64,000 bases of DNA, taken from NCBI RefSeq assembly GCF_023715645.1, contig NZ_JAMBOP010000006.1:124001-188000 (forward strand), read 5' to 3'. Under the pieces are notes generated by a model, which worked only from the letters and a program-made list of their open reading frames with translations, did not search any database and was not told where the DNA came from. This stretch comes from Bacillus cytotoxicus (lineage in GTDB: Bacteria; Bacillota; Bacilli; Bacillales; Bacillaceae_G). Shown here one piece after another: positions 36,873 to 46,865 of this stretch. The position numbers were made by a program, and so were the translations under genes. Positions within the stretch are counted from its first letter, which is position 1; each line of letters opens with the position of its first letter.

Positions 36873-38999
36873 ATGAGTAAGAAAAAGAAAAAAAAGAAAA
36901 CCCACGTTCCATTTCGGTTAAACGTGTTGTTTTTTTGCGTGTTTTTACTGTTCTCAACGGTAATTGTTAAATTAGGTATGATACAGATTGTCCATGGTGA
37001 AGATTATAAAAATGAAGTGAACAGAAAAGAAAACTTAACGGTAAGTACCCCTGTTCCGCGCGGAAAGATTTTTGACAGGTATGGCCGTGCGGTGGTGGAT
37101 AATACACCACTTCGAACGATTACGTATACAAGAACGAAGGAATCAAAACGTGAAGAACGTTTAGAAACAGCAAAGCAACTCGCAAAGCTGCTTGACGTAT
37201 CGACTGATAAATTAACAGAACGAGATAAAAAAGATTTTTGGATTTTGTTAAATGAAGAGCGAGCAAAAGCAAAAATTACGAAAAAAGATGAAGCGGATGT
37301 AAAAGCGAAAAAAATTGATGATAAACAATTGGCACAACGTCAGCTTGATCGTATTACAGAAGCAGAGTTGAATGAATTAACTCCTGCAGATTTAGAAGTG
37401 TTAGCAATTAAGAGTAAGATGGAAGGCGGCTATGCAATGACGCCGCAAATTATTAAAAAAGATGTGACGCCTGAAGAATACGCTATAGTAAGTGAGAACT
37501 TAGCGAAGCTTCCAGGGGTAGACACTACAGTTGATTGGGACCGTCACTATGCTTATGAGGATATGTTCCGCACTGTACTTGGCGGCGTAACAACTTCTGA
37601 TCAAGGATTACCGAAAGAAAATCAAGACTATTACTTAGTTCGTGATTATAACCGTAATGACCGCGTCGGAAAAAGTTACCTTGAGCAGCAATACGAAGAT
37701 GTATTGCATGGCACGAAAGCACAAGTGAAAAATATTACGGATCCAAAGGGAAATATTCTTGAGACTGTCTATCTTTCTAAAGGAGAGAGTGGAAAGAATT
37801 TAACGTTAACCATTGATATGGAGCTGCAAAAGAAAGTCGAGCAAATTATTGAAGAAGAAATGAAAGCAGCAAAAGCCTCAGGCGGAGCGGAGCATATGGA
37901 CCGTGCGTTTGTTGTGATGATGAATCCGAAAAACGGAGAAATTTTATCAATGGCTGGTAAACAGTTTGGGGAAGAAAATGGGCAAAGTGTTATCAATGAT
38001 TATGCACTAGGTACGATGACGAGCGCATATGAAATGGGTTCAACTGTAAAGGGTGCAACTGTGTTGACAGGATATCAAACAGATGCAATTAAGCCAGGAG
38101 ACGTAATTACTGATGAACCAATGAAATTTAAAGGAACAGATTGGAAAAAATCATGGAAAACAATGGGGCAGATTAATGATTTAACAGCTCTGCAACAATC
38201 TTCTAACGTATATATGTTTAAAACAGCGATGAAAATCGCGGGTGTAGATTATATTTATAATGGTCCATTAAGTATTAAACAAAAGGACTTTGATACAATG
38301 CGTTATTACTATAGTCAATTTGGACTTGGAGTACCAACAGGAATAGATTTACCTAATGAGTTTGCAGGAGTAAAAGGAAATGCAGTCGGACAACCTGGTA
38401 AGCTACTCGATTTCGCAATCGGACAGTTTGATACGTATACACCGCTGCAATTGGCGCAATATGTATCAACGATTGCTAACGGTGGTTATCGAATGAAACC
38501 ACAGATTGTAAAAGAAATTCGGAAGCCGACTTCAAAACCTGAAGAATTAGGAAAAGTAGTAGATTCAATGGAACCGGTTGTTTTAAATCGAATCGATATG
38601 AAAGATGAGTACATTAACCGAGTGCAAGAGGGCTTTAAAATGGTAATGCAAACACCGCAAGGAACAGGATATACGAATGGTTTTGCTGGTGCAAAATATG
38701 ATCCTGCAGGAAAAACGGGAACTGCACAGTCTGCATATGCTGGTCCGAATGCAAAAGAAGTAAGAGCGCAAATAGGTGAAAGATCAATATATAATTTAAC
38801 ACTTGTTGGCTATGCACCTGCATCTAATCCAGAGGTTGCCTATTCCGTTGTTGTTCCGTGGTTGTCTAGTGATCAAAACCCAGTAAGTAAAAAAATTGGA
38901 CGCCGCATTATGGACGCATATTTTGATTTGAAAAAGCAAGAATTAAACGGAAATACCGGCCCAATGGAAGATAAGAAGAAAACAAAAGAAGAAGAATAA
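36873..38999 (+). CDS. pbpA: Class B penicillin-binding protein 2A
   Basis: This transpeptidase serves lateral wall synthesis. The protein has a basic N-terminus, one transmembrane anchor (about 17-38), a dimerisation domain with TPVPRGKIFDRYG, and a transpeptidase domain. There the active-site motifs are STVKG (SxxK), SSN and KTGTA. The start at 36873 (MSKKKKKK) has GAGGGGGTCC upstream; the ATG at 36855 is less well placed. The acidic/basic tail KKKTKEEE is normal for this family in Bacillus. Confidence 0.95.
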   Translation: MSKKKKKKKTHVPFRLNVLFFCVFLLFSTVIVKLGMIQIVHGEDYKNEVNRKENLTVSTPVPRGKIFDRYGRAVVDNTPLRTITYTRTKESKREERLETAKQLAKLLDVSTDKLTERDKKDFWILLNEERAKAKITKKDEADVKAKKIDDKQLAQRQLDRITEAELNELTPADLEVLAIKSKMEGGYAMTPQIIKKDVTPEEYAIVSENLAKLPGVDTTVDWDRHYAYEDMFRTVLGGVTTSDQGLPKENQDYYLVRDYNRNDRVGKSYLEQQYEDVLHGTKAQVKNITDPKGNILETVYLSKGESGKNLTLTIDMELQKKVEQIIEEEMKAAKASGGAEHMDRAFVVMMNPKNGEILSMAGKQFGEENGQSVINDYALGTMTSAYEMGSTVKGATVLTGYQTDAIKPGDVITDEPMKFKGTDWKKSWKTMGQINDLTALQQSSNVYMFKTAMKIAGVDYIYNGPLSIKQKDFDTMRYYYSQFGLGVPTGIDLPNEFAGVKGNAVGQPGKLLDFAIGQFDTYTPLQLAQYVSTIANGGYRMKPQIVKEIRKPTSKPEELGKVVDSMEPVVLNRIDMKDEYINRVQEGFKMVMQTPQGTGYTNGFAGAKYDPAGKTGTAQSAYAGPNAKEVRAQIGERSIYNLTLVGYAPASNPEVAYSVVVPWLSSDQNPVSKKIGRRIMDAYFDLKKQELNGNTGPMEDKKKTKEEE

Positions 39000-39013
39000 A
39001 AAAGTGTAAGATT

Positions 39014-39049
39014 GGCACACTATCTGTGAAGATAGTGTGCTTTTTTTTG
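39014..39049 (+). terminator. Terminator after pbpA
   Basis: GCACACTATC / GATAGTGTGC stem followed by eight T residues. Confidence 0.9.
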
Positions 39050-39164
39050 TATATGCTGCATATAGTGATGACAGAAGTGTACAAGCCTAAGGGGAAATTA
39101 TATACAACGTTTATTTTCAAAGGGAGGGATGTGGGATATCTCATAAATGCGAGTAAATACATCC

Positions 39165-39284
39165 GTTTTGTTTTAACATTGCCCGAGGCAGAAAAAGGCC
39201 CTGACCGCTACTATGCATGGCCAGATGCTCTTGCCCATCTAAAAAGAAAAGGTTTTTTTCGGTTTTTCAATTTGTATATAGATA
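39165..39284 (-). repeat. bcr1-like repeat, partial reverse copy
   Basis: The core GGCCCTGACCGCTACTATGC and GGCCAGATGCTCTTGCC are present, ending in TTTGTATATAGATA. The opposite end is missing. The PhoP-like box starts at its edge. Confidence 0.7.
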
Positions 39285-39312
39285 TTTACAAAACTTTTAC
39301 AAACTATTAAAA
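39285..39312 (+). promoter_or_regulatory. PhoP-box-like repeats upstream of pstS
   Basis: TTTACA (39285-39290), TTTACA (39296-39301) and TTAAAA (39307-39312) are spaced 11 bp apart, the PhoP binding pattern of Bacillus. A -10-like TATATA follows near 39340. It indicates phosphate-starvation control of the pst operon. Confidence 0.65.
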
Positions 39313-39385
39313 CCGCATTAATAGTTCAACATTATTCTTATATATGTACTCCTGTTATCAGGAGGCTCCTAGGAGGAAATATTAC

Positions 39386-40303
39386 GTGAAACGTAATAAA
39401 ATACACACCATGGTTTTTATCATATCACTGTTTTGTTTATCTGTTCATTCGTTACCTGCTTCAGCTGCTAGTACGGTAGGAGAAGTGCAAATTGATGGTT
39501 CCTCTACAATTTTTCCGATTATGGAAGCGGTAGCAGAAGAGTATACGAAGCGAGAACCTCATGTGAAACTTTCTATTGGTATATCCGGGACGGGCGGCGG
39601 ATTTCATCGTTTTGGAAAAGGAGAAGTGGATATAACAAATGCTTCTCGGCCAATGAAAAGAGAGGAAGAATGGCTTGCTAAAAAGCACCGTGTTACGTAT
39701 ACGCCATTTCAAATTGCTTATGACGGTCTTACGCTTATTGTGAATCGTGAGAATACGTGGGCAGATAATCTTACAATAGAAGAATTACAAACGATATGGA
39801 GTGAAAGTGGAACGTCAAAAAAATGGTCACAAATTCATCCGAAATGGCCGCATGAAACGATACAATTTTACGCACCAGGCATAGATTCTGGTACGTACGA
39901 TTATTTTCAAAGTGTGGTGTTGCAACAAAAGCGGATTACGAAAACCGTTACTTTATCTGAGGATGACAACGTTTTAATAAGAGGTGTTATGAGTAATAAA
40001 CACGCAATTGCCTTTGTTGGATATGCTTATTATGCTGCGAATCGTGATAAAGTAAAGGCCATAAAAATTAACGGTATTTCTCCGGCGAAAGAAACAATAC
40101 AATCTGGGGTATATAAGCCGTTGTCTCGTCCGCTTTATGTATACGTAAATAACTCTTCTATTCGCGCGAAAAATAGTGTTGCAGGCTATGTATCTTTTAT
40201 GATGAAGCATGCTGGAGATCTTGTAGAAGAGATTGGATATGTGAAGTTGCCCCAATATAAATATAATGAACAACTGCAAATGTTAACAGAAATGAAAAAA
40301 TAA
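39386..40303 (+). CDS. pstS: Phosphate ABC transporter substrate-binding protein
   Basis: PstS binds phosphate outside the cell for the PstCAB transporter. The 305-residue product begins at GTG 39386 after AGGAGG. It has a signal peptide ending ASAAS and phosphate-site motifs DGSSTIFPI, SGTGGGFHRF and GIDSGTYDYF. Most Gram-positive PstS are lipoproteins with a lipobox Cys; none is present here, so it would be released by signal peptidase I or held otherwise. pstC, pstA, pstB and phoU follow. Confidence 0.92.
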   Translation: MKRNKIHTMVFIISLFCLSVHSLPASAASTVGEVQIDGSSTIFPIMEAVAEEYTKREPHVKLSIGISGTGGGFHRFGKGEVDITNASRPMKREEEWLAKKHRVTYTPFQIAYDGLTLIVNRENTWADNLTIEELQTIWSESGTSKKWSQIHPKWPHETIQFYAPGIDSGTYDYFQSVVLQQKRITKTVTLSEDDNVLIRGVMSNKHAIAFVGYAYYAANRDKVKAIKINGISPAKETIQSGVYKPLSRPLYVYVNNSSIRAKNSVAGYVSFMMKHAGDLVEEIGYVKLPQYKYNEQLQMLTEMKK

Positions 40304-40330
40304 CGTCAAGGTGGAAAGGGGTTTTCATCT

Positions 40331-41281
40331 TTGGCTCGTAATAAAAAGGGTCATGTTACAATTTCTGTTCAACATTTGATTGAAAGAAATACAGGCAAGA
40401 GAAAGAAAGCGCAGCGAATCAATCAAATGGTTCCTTTCGTGTTACGAATAATCGCTAGTATCTCTATTGTTACAACGATGGGGATTATTGTAACTTTGGC
40501 AAATGAAACATTTATGTTTTTTGACAGAGTATCAATTGTTTCCTTTTTTACAGAAAAAGAATGGATTCCTTTTTTTGATAATCCTAAGTTTGGTATTTTA
40601 CCGCTTATATATGGAACGGTGCTCGTTACTGTTATTGCAATGATTGTTGCGATTCCGATTGGATTAGGCTGTGCGGTGTTTTTAAGTGAATATGCATCTC
40701 ATGCGGCAAGAAAGGTGTTAAAACCAGCATTAGAGCTATTGGCAGGCATTCCGACAATTGTATACGGCTTTTTTGCTTTAACAGTTGTTACACCAATTTT
40801 GCAGCGAATCGTTCCAAATTTACAGTTTTTTAACGCACTTAGTCCGGGGATTGTAATTGGTATTATGATGATTCCAACGATTGCATCTCTTAGTGAAGAT
40901 GCGATGCGAGCTGTTCCTCATAAAATGCGAGAGGCTTCTTTTGCGATTGGTGCCACTCGTTTTGAAACGACAAAGTATATCGTATTACCGGCTGCTTTTA
41001 CTGGCATTTTAGCAGCAATTGTGCTAGCTGCTTCAAGAGCAGTTGGAGAAACGATGATTGTCGTCATTGCGGGCGGGTCGACGCCGAGTTTATCGTTAAA
41101 TCCATCGCAGTCTATCCAGACGCTAACAGCATATATCGTGCAAGTTAGCTTAGGAGATGCCCCGTATGGAACAATGTCCTATTACAGCATGTACGCTGTT
41201 GGAGCGACGCTATTTATGTTTACGTTGATTATGAATATGATTGCACAGCGTATTATGCGTCGTTTTAAGAGGGCGACATAA
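40331..41281 (+). CDS. pstC: Phosphate ABC transporter permease PstC
   Basis: This inner-membrane permease has about six transmembrane helices and the BPD-type EAA motif MREASFAIGATRFETTKYIVLPAA... near the third quarter. The start is probably TTG at 40331, with GGAAAGGGG upstream. It pairs with PstA. The N-terminal 35 residues are polar and basic. Confidence 0.93.
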   Translation: MARNKKGHVTISVQHLIERNTGKRKKAQRINQMVPFVLRIIASISIVTTMGIIVTLANETFMFFDRVSIVSFFTEKEWIPFFDNPKFGILPLIYGTVLVTVIAMIVAIPIGLGCAVFLSEYASHAARKVLKPALELLAGIPTIVYGFFALTVVTPILQRIVPNLQFFNALSPGIVIGIMMIPTIASLSEDAMRAVPHKMREASFAIGATRFETTKYIVLPAAFTGILAAIVLAASRAVGETMIVVIAGGSTPSLSLNPSQSIQTLTAYIVQVSLGDAPYGTMSYYSMYAVGATLFMFTLIMNMIAQRIMRRFKRAT

Positions 41282-41282
41282 T

Positions 41283-42149
41283 ATGCGAATGTTAAATGAG
41301 CGAAACATAGAAGAACATATGCCGACTCGCTTTTGGAAAGATCGTGTATTTAAAACTGTATTTCGCATCGCGATGTTATTTTCGCTTTGTATATTAATTT
41401 TTTTACTGTACCAAATTTTTCAGCAAGGGATAACATATATTTCATTTGATTTTTTAATCCGTTTTGCATCGCGAAACCCAGAGGAAGCTGGTATTGCAGC
41501 AGCCTTATCTGGAACAATTTTATTTATGAGTGTTGTTGCTCCTACTTCCTTTTTATTTGGAGTAGGAACAGCCCTTTATTTAGAATACTATGCAAAACAA
41601 TCATGGTTTACAAAAATAATTGAGGTTAATATTCAAACGTTGGCAGGAGTGCCCTCTGTTGTTTTTGGATTATTAGGATTAACGATGTTTGTATATGGTT
41701 TACAGTTAGGTGAAAGTATATTGGCTGCCTCATTAACGATGAGTCTTCTTGTCCTGCCGACGGTTGTTGTTGCAGCGCAAGAAGCGCTTCGCTCTGTACC
41801 AAAGGAGTTGTTAGAAGCTTCTTATGGAGTGGGGGCAACGAAGTGGCAAACGATGTACCATGTTGTGATTAGAGCAGCGATGCCAGGGATTTTAACAGGT
41901 TGTATTTTAGCGCTATCTCGAGCGATTGGAGAAGCGGCCCCGCTACTTGTCATTGGGGCACTTGCCTTTGCGAATTATGTACCACTTGATGTAATGGATA
42001 GATTTACAGTTTTACCGATTCAAATCTTTAATTGGATGAATAGGCCGCAGGAGGAGTTTCAACATGTAGCAGCAGCTGGAATTATTGTGTTACTTGTGCT
42101 GCTATTGCTTATCAATACGTTTGCAATATGGCTGCGAAATCGTAAGTAA
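41283..42149 (+). CDS. pstA: Phosphate ABC transporter permease PstA
   Basis: This is the second permease subunit, 288 residues with six transmembrane helices and the EAA motif LLEASYGVGATKWQTMYHVV. The start at 41283 (MRMLNERN) comes directly after the pstC stop; the longer frame from 41241 overlaps pstC and is rejected. Confidence 0.93.
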   Translation: MRMLNERNIEEHMPTRFWKDRVFKTVFRIAMLFSLCILIFLLYQIFQQGITYISFDFLIRFASRNPEEAGIAAALSGTILFMSVVAPTSFLFGVGTALYLEYYAKQSWFTKIIEVNIQTLAGVPSVVFGLLGLTMFVYGLQLGESILAASLTMSLLVLPTVVVAAQEALRSVPKELLEASYGVGATKWQTMYHVVIRAAMPGILTGCILALSRAIGEAAPLLVIGALAFANYVPLDVMDRFTVLPIQIFNWMNRPQEEFQHVAAAGIIVLLVLLLLINTFAIWLRNRK

Positions 42150-42178
42150 GAAGGAATGGATGAAAGGGGAATTTCAAA

Positions 42179-42994
42179 ATGGTAGCTACATTAGTAAAAG
42201 TTCAGGTGAATAATGAAGTAAAGGCAGAACCTCAAACGAAAAAAGTTGTATTTGATACGAAAAATTTAAACTTATGGTATGGGGAAGACCATGCATTAAA
42301 AGATATTAATTTAAGTATTCATGAAAATGAAGTGACAGCGATTATTGGACCGAGTGGGTGCGGGAAGTCTACTTATCTAAAAACATTAAATCGTATGGTA
42401 GAGCTAGTGCCAATCGTTCGGACAACAGGTGTAATTGAGTATCGCGATCGCAATATTTTTGATAAATCATATCCAGTTGAAGAACTGCGTACGCATGTAG
42501 GAATGGTATTTCAGAAACCAAACCCATTCCCAAAATCAATCTATGAAAATGTTGTGTATGGTCCGAAAATTCATGGTATTCGCGATAAGAAAACGTTGGA
42601 TGAAATTGTTGAGAAAAGTTTACGCGGTGCGGCGATTTGGGATGAATTGAAAGATAGATTACATGATAATGCATACGGACTATCCGGTGGACAGCAGCAA
42701 CGTTTATGTATTGCGCGTTGCTTAGCGATTGAACCAGATGTCATTTTAATGGATGAACCAACATCAGCATTAGATCCAATTTCTACATTAAAAGTGGAAG
42801 AGTTAATTCAGGAGTTAAAGAAAGATTTCAGTATTGTAATTGTTACGCATAACATGCAACAAGCAGCTCGTATTTCTGATAAAACAGCTTTCTTCTTAAG
42901 TGGAGAAGTTGTGGAATATACAGATACAAATAAGTTATTTACAACTCCAACAGATAAACGAACAGAAGATTATATTACAGGTCGCTTTGGTTAA
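42179..42994 (+). CDS. pstB: Phosphate ABC transporter ATP-binding protein PstB
   Basis: This is the ATPase of the phosphate importer. The 271-residue protein has Walker [10 protein letters not shown] (about 57-65), signature LSGGQQQRL near 164, Walker [14 protein letters not shown] near 184 and the switch His in [14 protein letters not shown]. The unusual N-terminal 25 residues precede the ABC core. Confidence 0.96.
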   Translation: MVATLVKVQVNNEVKAEPQTKKVVFDTKNLNLWYGEDHALKDINLSIHENEVTAIIGPSGCGKSTYLKTLNRMVELVPIVRTTGVIEYRDRNIFDKSYPVEELRTHVGMVFQKPNPFPKSIYENVVYGPKIHGIRDKKTLDEIVEKSLRGAAIWDELKDRLHDNAYGLSGGQQQRLCIARCLAIEPDVILMDEPTSALDPISTLKVEELIQELKKDFSIVIVTHNMQQAARISDKTAFFLSGEVVEYTDTNKLFTTPTDKRTEDYITGRFG

Positions 42995-43082
42995 GAGTAT
43001 TTGTTTGAGGAGGAAATTTGTCTCCTCGTTTATTTGAGCTTTACCTTTTGCGAAAGTGCGTGTGTAAGAAGGGGGATACAAC

Positions 43083-43739
43083 ATGGTACGCGAACAATTT
43101 CAGTATGACTTACAATCATTACAGCTAAAAGTTATTGAACTAGGTGAATTAGCAAAACAGGCTCTTGAAATTGCAATGGAAGGATTGCGTACAAGAGATG
43201 TAGAGAAAGCAATTACAGTAATTGATGGTGATTACCGTATGGATAATTTGGAAGAGGAAATTAATGATTTTGCCTTAATGTTGATTACGAAACAACAGCC
43301 CGTTGCTAGTGATTTACGAAGAATTTTTGTTTCGATTAAAACGGCAACGGATTTAGAACGTATTGCAGATCATGCGGTAAACATTGCTAAGTCAACCATT
43401 CGTCTTGGAGAAAGAGAGGTTCTAGTTTCATTACAAAGCCTTGAAAGTATGTTCAAAATTGCAATAGATATGTTGCAAAATGTAATTCAAGCTTATAGAG
43501 AAGAAAACTTAACCTATGCGAAAAAAATTGCTGAGATGGATGATGAAGTTGATGAACTGTATGGAAAAGCAATTCGTGAATTTATTTCTTCTATTCCAAA
43601 TAAGCCAGAGTCAATTGGGCAAATTACACAACTATCGTTTATTGCCCGTTATATTGAGCGAGTAGCAGATCACGGTACAAATATTGCGGAAAATGTTTTT
43701 TATCTTGTAAAAGGGAAGCATTATTTGTTAAATGATTAA
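43083..43739 (+). CDS. phoU: Phosphate signalling regulator PhoU
   Basis: PhoU dampens PhoR/Pst signalling. The 218-residue all-helical protein shows two repeats with the metal-binding E/D-rich motifs DLERIADHAVNIAK (about 97-110) and YIERVADHGTNIAE near the end. GAAGGGGG lies upstream of the ATG. It closes the pst operon with a strong terminator. Confidence 0.95.
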   Translation: MVREQFQYDLQSLQLKVIELGELAKQALEIAMEGLRTRDVEKAITVIDGDYRMDNLEEEINDFALMLITKQQPVASDLRRIFVSIKTATDLERIADHAVNIAKSTIRLGEREVLVSLQSLESMFKIAIDMLQNVIQAYREENLTYAKKIAEMDDEVDELYGKAIREFISSIPNKPESIGQITQLSFIARYIERVADHGTNIAENVFYLVKGKHYLLND

Positions 43740-43749
43740 AATTTACTAT

Positions 43750-43780
43750 GAGAGGAATGCAAAAGCATTCCTCTTTTTTA
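43750..43780 (+). terminator. Terminator after phoU
   Basis: AGAGGAATGC / GCATTCCTCT stem followed by TTTTTT. Confidence 0.9.
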
Positions 43781-44026
43781 GTCAAAATATGACGAAAAAG
43801 TATCATTGTTACTTTCTTGTTGTGATGATAGTATGGATTATAATGGAATTTAAAGAAAACGTTTACTTTCGGGAGTATGGCCTCGCTCAAACGGCTGGTA
43901 AGAAGCACAGGCAAGAAGAAAAACAAAGAATATAAGTGCAAAACGAAACAAGAAAAATACACCGCATGTAGACGGAACCTATTTAGGAGATAAAGTGAAA
44001 GTATTTGGACAAGTAGGATTTGTGCC
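43781..44026. other. Degraded sequence upstream of the glycosyltransferase stub
   Basis: No intact gene. Short open stretches in different frames (about 43860-43935 and 43932-44070) look like broken coding sequence, probably the missing N-terminal part of the glycosyltransferase, but I cannot align them to a family. Confidence 0.35.
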
Positions 44027-44206
44027 ATGGATTTGCAAAAACAGCAACAGTTGTCTCTCGTCACAATAGTTCATGCAACGGAACGTGGACGGAATAGTAG
44101 GATTTATACATCATTGCAATGGGAAATACATATGCATGAAAAAGAGCTAGTAAAAGAATCTAACGTTGTGATTGTTTGTAGTCAGTTTATGAAAAAAGCT
44201 GTTTAA
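44027..44206 (+). pseudogene. GT-B glycosyltransferase stub
   Basis: The 59-codon frame reads ...SLVTIVHATERGRNSRIYTS...ESNVVIVCSQFMKKAV, then stops. This is the middle of a group 1 / starch-synthase-like glycosyltransferase; intact relatives have TIHATExGR and CSxFMK motifs within about 380-400 residues. The UDP-sugar-binding C-terminal half is gone, and the next gene begins 27 bp later. Such a glycosyltransferase beside a sugar-phosphate nucleotidyltransferase points to a glycan or glycogen-like pathway that is now incomplete. Confidence 0.7.
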
Positions 44207-44233
44207 CATCATAAATGTGGAGGTTGAATGCCG

Positions 44234-46594
44234 ATGAAGGGGGTTATTTTAGCTGGAGGGAAAGGGGCGCGTTTACGGCCGTTAACATGCAACCTTCCAA
44301 AACCCATGTTACCTCTACTACAAAAACCAGTGATGGAATACAGTATTGAATTATTGAGACAGCATGGTATTCGTGAAATTGCGATTACTGTTCAATATAT
44401 GAGTTCCGTTATTCAAAATTATTTTGGTGATGGTAGTAAGTGGGGAGTGAATCTATATTATTTTGAAGATACTCCTCCTCTTGGTACAGCGGGGAGTGTA
44501 AAACAAGCAGAGGAATTTTTAGATGAGCCATTTGTTGTAATTAGCGGAGATGCGCTCACAGATTTTCACCTATCAAAAGGAATTGATTTTCATAATAGCC
44601 ATAACGGAATCGTTACGATGTTTGTTAAAGAAGTAGTGAATCCATCATCGTATGGATTAGTTGTTACGAATCAGCATCATGAAATTATTAAATATATTGA
44701 AAAACCAAGTTGGAATGAAGTCATTTCCAATACAGTAAACACTGGTATTTATATTATGGACCCCGACATTTTTTCTTATATTAGACCTCATACGTTTTTT
44801 GATTTTAGTCATCACGTATTTCCTTTATTAGAAAACAAAGAAGCAATGTATGGATATGTAGCAGATGGATATTGGCTTGATATTGGTACGTTCGCGCAAT
44901 ATCGTCAGGCTCAATTTGACTTGCTTACGAAGAAATCTCATGTATCTATTCCATATACAGAAGTATTGCCAATGGTATGGATTGGAGAAGATGTAACAAT
45001 TGAAAAAGGAACAAAGATACACGGCCCTGCTTTTATTGGTGAGGGAACAACAGTGCAAACAGGAGTTATTATTGAACCGTATTCTATTATTGGTAACCAT
45101 AGTCTAATTTCAGAATATACTCGTCTTCAAAAAAGTATTTTACTCGCCCATACGTATGTAGGAAAACGATGTGAATTGATTGGAACCACCATTGGAGATG
45201 GCACAATTATTGAAGATGGAGTTACTTTATTTGAAAAGAGTGTCGTAGCGGATCATTGCCGAATTGGTCAAAATGCAGTGATTAAGACGAAAGGGAAAGT
45301 ATGGCCAGAGAAAGTGGTTGAGAGTAGTACAATTATTGCTTCATCTGGAATTACAGAACATGAAAATATTTCGTGTTTTTTGCAGAAAAGTCGTATATGC
45401 GGCAGAAGTAATTTAGATATTACGCCACAAGTTGTTGTGAAATTGGCGATGGCATATGGTTCTTTATTATTAGAAGGAGAAAGTTTGCTGATTGGCAGCA
45501 GCAGTACACATGCAGACGTGCAAATGTTTAAACATATTTTTTTACATGCTGTTCATACAGTGGGAGTGCATACAATGGAATGCCAAGACATGAATGAATC
45601 TTGCTTCCGATATGCAACTGAGCAAGCAAATGTCGTTGGTGGAGTGTTTTTTTATAAGGGAAAAGATGAGAAACTGATTATTCAATTTTATAATGAAGAA
45701 GGAATGGGATTAACATATAAAAAGCAAAAAGAGATAGGGAATTTGTATATGGCAGAGTCATTTCGATATGTCGATAGTAAAAGTATCGGTAATAACGAAG
45801 TCATAGATGTTTGTTCAGAAATGTATATTGAATCTACTTTGCAATTCATAGATACCCATGTTATAAAAAGACAACATTTTCACCTTCTTATCAATAAGCC
45901 GGATGAATTATTTCTGCCTTTGCTATTCTCTTTTTTACAGGAAATCGGCTGTACAGTTACATGGGTATATGCCACGGAGCAAAAAGAACATATTAAGTCA
46001 TTAATGAAATCGAGCCAAGCAGATATGGCAATTATATTTAAAGAACAAGAAAATGCATTTGAATTATATGATACTTACGGAAATATTTATAAAAATACAA
46101 ATTGCGAAGAAATTAATATTCCTAATTTATTGTTTGAAAAAGATAAAGGTTTTTACCCATTATCATTAAAATTAGGAGAATGTTATCTTCTTTTTTATAT
46201 TCATAATGAAAATAAGAAATTATTTCAAATGAGATGGCAGCAAGATGTTTTATTTCGAGTTGGTAAATTATTGGAGTTAATCGTTCTTCAAGGGAAAACA
46301 TTGCCGGCAATGTTAGAGCAATATCCACCACTGTACTTATTATGTGATGAAGTAGTTTGTTCATGGAATGAGAAAGGGAAAGTGTTAGGGATGTTGCTGA
46401 GAGATCGCGTACAGCGTGAGTTTGAAGTATTAGAAGGAATTAAATTTACACATGCAGAAGAAGAGTGGTCTTACGTTGTTTCAGATGTAAATCAACCTAA
46501 ATTTCTCGTATATTCTCATGCAAGAAATCCAGTCATAGCAAAGGAAAATATGAATACACTTATAGAAAAAATTAGACAATATCAAAAGGTGTAG
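44234..46594 (+). CDS. Sugar-phosphate nucleotidyltransferase fused to left-handed beta helix and phosphomannomutase-like domain
   Basis: The N-terminal part (about 1-230) is a mannose-1-phosphate guanylyltransferase-like enzyme: LAGGKGARLRPLT, KPMLPL, SGDALTDF. A hexapeptide left-handed beta helix follows (about 250-360). The rest (about 375-786) resembles a phosphohexomutase but lacks the phosphoserine TASHNP motif; the equivalent place reads VVGGVFFYKG. This is a known B. cereus-type three-domain fusion. The mutase part may be regulatory or structural. The start at 44234 (MKGVILAGGKG) is preferred over 44228. The upstream glycosyltransferase is broken. Confidence 0.88.
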   Translation: MKGVILAGGKGARLRPLTCNLPKPMLPLLQKPVMEYSIELLRQHGIREIAITVQYMSSVIQNYFGDGSKWGVNLYYFEDTPPLGTAGSVKQAEEFLDEPFVVISGDALTDFHLSKGIDFHNSHNGIVTMFVKEVVNPSSYGLVVTNQHHEIIKYIEKPSWNEVISNTVNTGIYIMDPDIFSYIRPHTFFDFSHHVFPLLENKEAMYGYVADGYWLDIGTFAQYRQAQFDLLTKKSHVSIPYTEVLPMVWIGEDVTIEKGTKIHGPAFIGEGTTVQTGVIIEPYSIIGNHSLISEYTRLQKSILLAHTYVGKRCELIGTTIGDGTIIEDGVTLFEKSVVADHCRIGQNAVIKTKGKVWPEKVVESSTIIASSGITEHENISCFLQKSRICGRSNLDITPQVVVKLAMAYGSLLLEGESLLIGSSSTHADVQMFKHIFLHAVHTVGVHTMECQDMNESCFRYATEQANVVGGVFFYKGKDEKLIIQFYNEEGMGLTYKKQKEIGNLYMAESFRYVDSKSIGNNEVIDVCSEMYIESTLQFIDTHVIKRQHFHLLINKPDELFLPLLFSFLQEIGCTVTWVYATEQKEHIKSLMKSSQADMAIIFKEQENAFELYDTYGNIYKNTNCEEINIPNLLFEKDKGFYPLSLKLGECYLLFYIHNENKKLFQMRWQQDVLFRVGKLLELIVLQGKTLPAMLEQYPPLYLLCDEVVCSWNEKGKVLGMLLRDRVQREFEVLEGIKFTHAEEEWSYVVSDVNQPKFLVYSHARNPVIAKENMNTLIEKIRQYQKV

Positions 46595-46664
46595 AATTTT
46601 TGTTTTAAAAGTGGTATTATGGTATAGTCTGATTTAAGTTATTAGTGACTGGAGGGAAATAAGA

Positions 46665-46814
46665 ATGCGTGTAAATATTACTCTAGCATGTACAGAATGC
46701 GGAGATCGTAACTATATCTCTAAGAAAAACAAACGTAACAACGCTGAGCGTCTTGAGCTTAAAAAATATTGCAAGCGTGACAAGAAGTCTACGTTACACC
46801 GCGAAACAAAGTAA
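46665..46814 (+). CDS. rpmG: 50S ribosomal protein L33
   Basis: The 49-residue protein [17 protein letters not shown]... is an L33. It has the CTEC pair, but the second half has only one Cys (KKYCKRDKK), so this is a zinc-site variant with three cysteines. GGAGGG precedes ATG at 46665. It is upstream of yqgN as in Bacillus. Confidence 0.93.
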   Translation: MRVNITLACTECGDRNYISKKNKRNNAERLELKKYCKRDKKSTLHRETK

Positions 46815-46865
46815 GCAGTAGGGATATTTTCCTACTGTTTCTTTTGTATATAGGGGGAATTTGAA

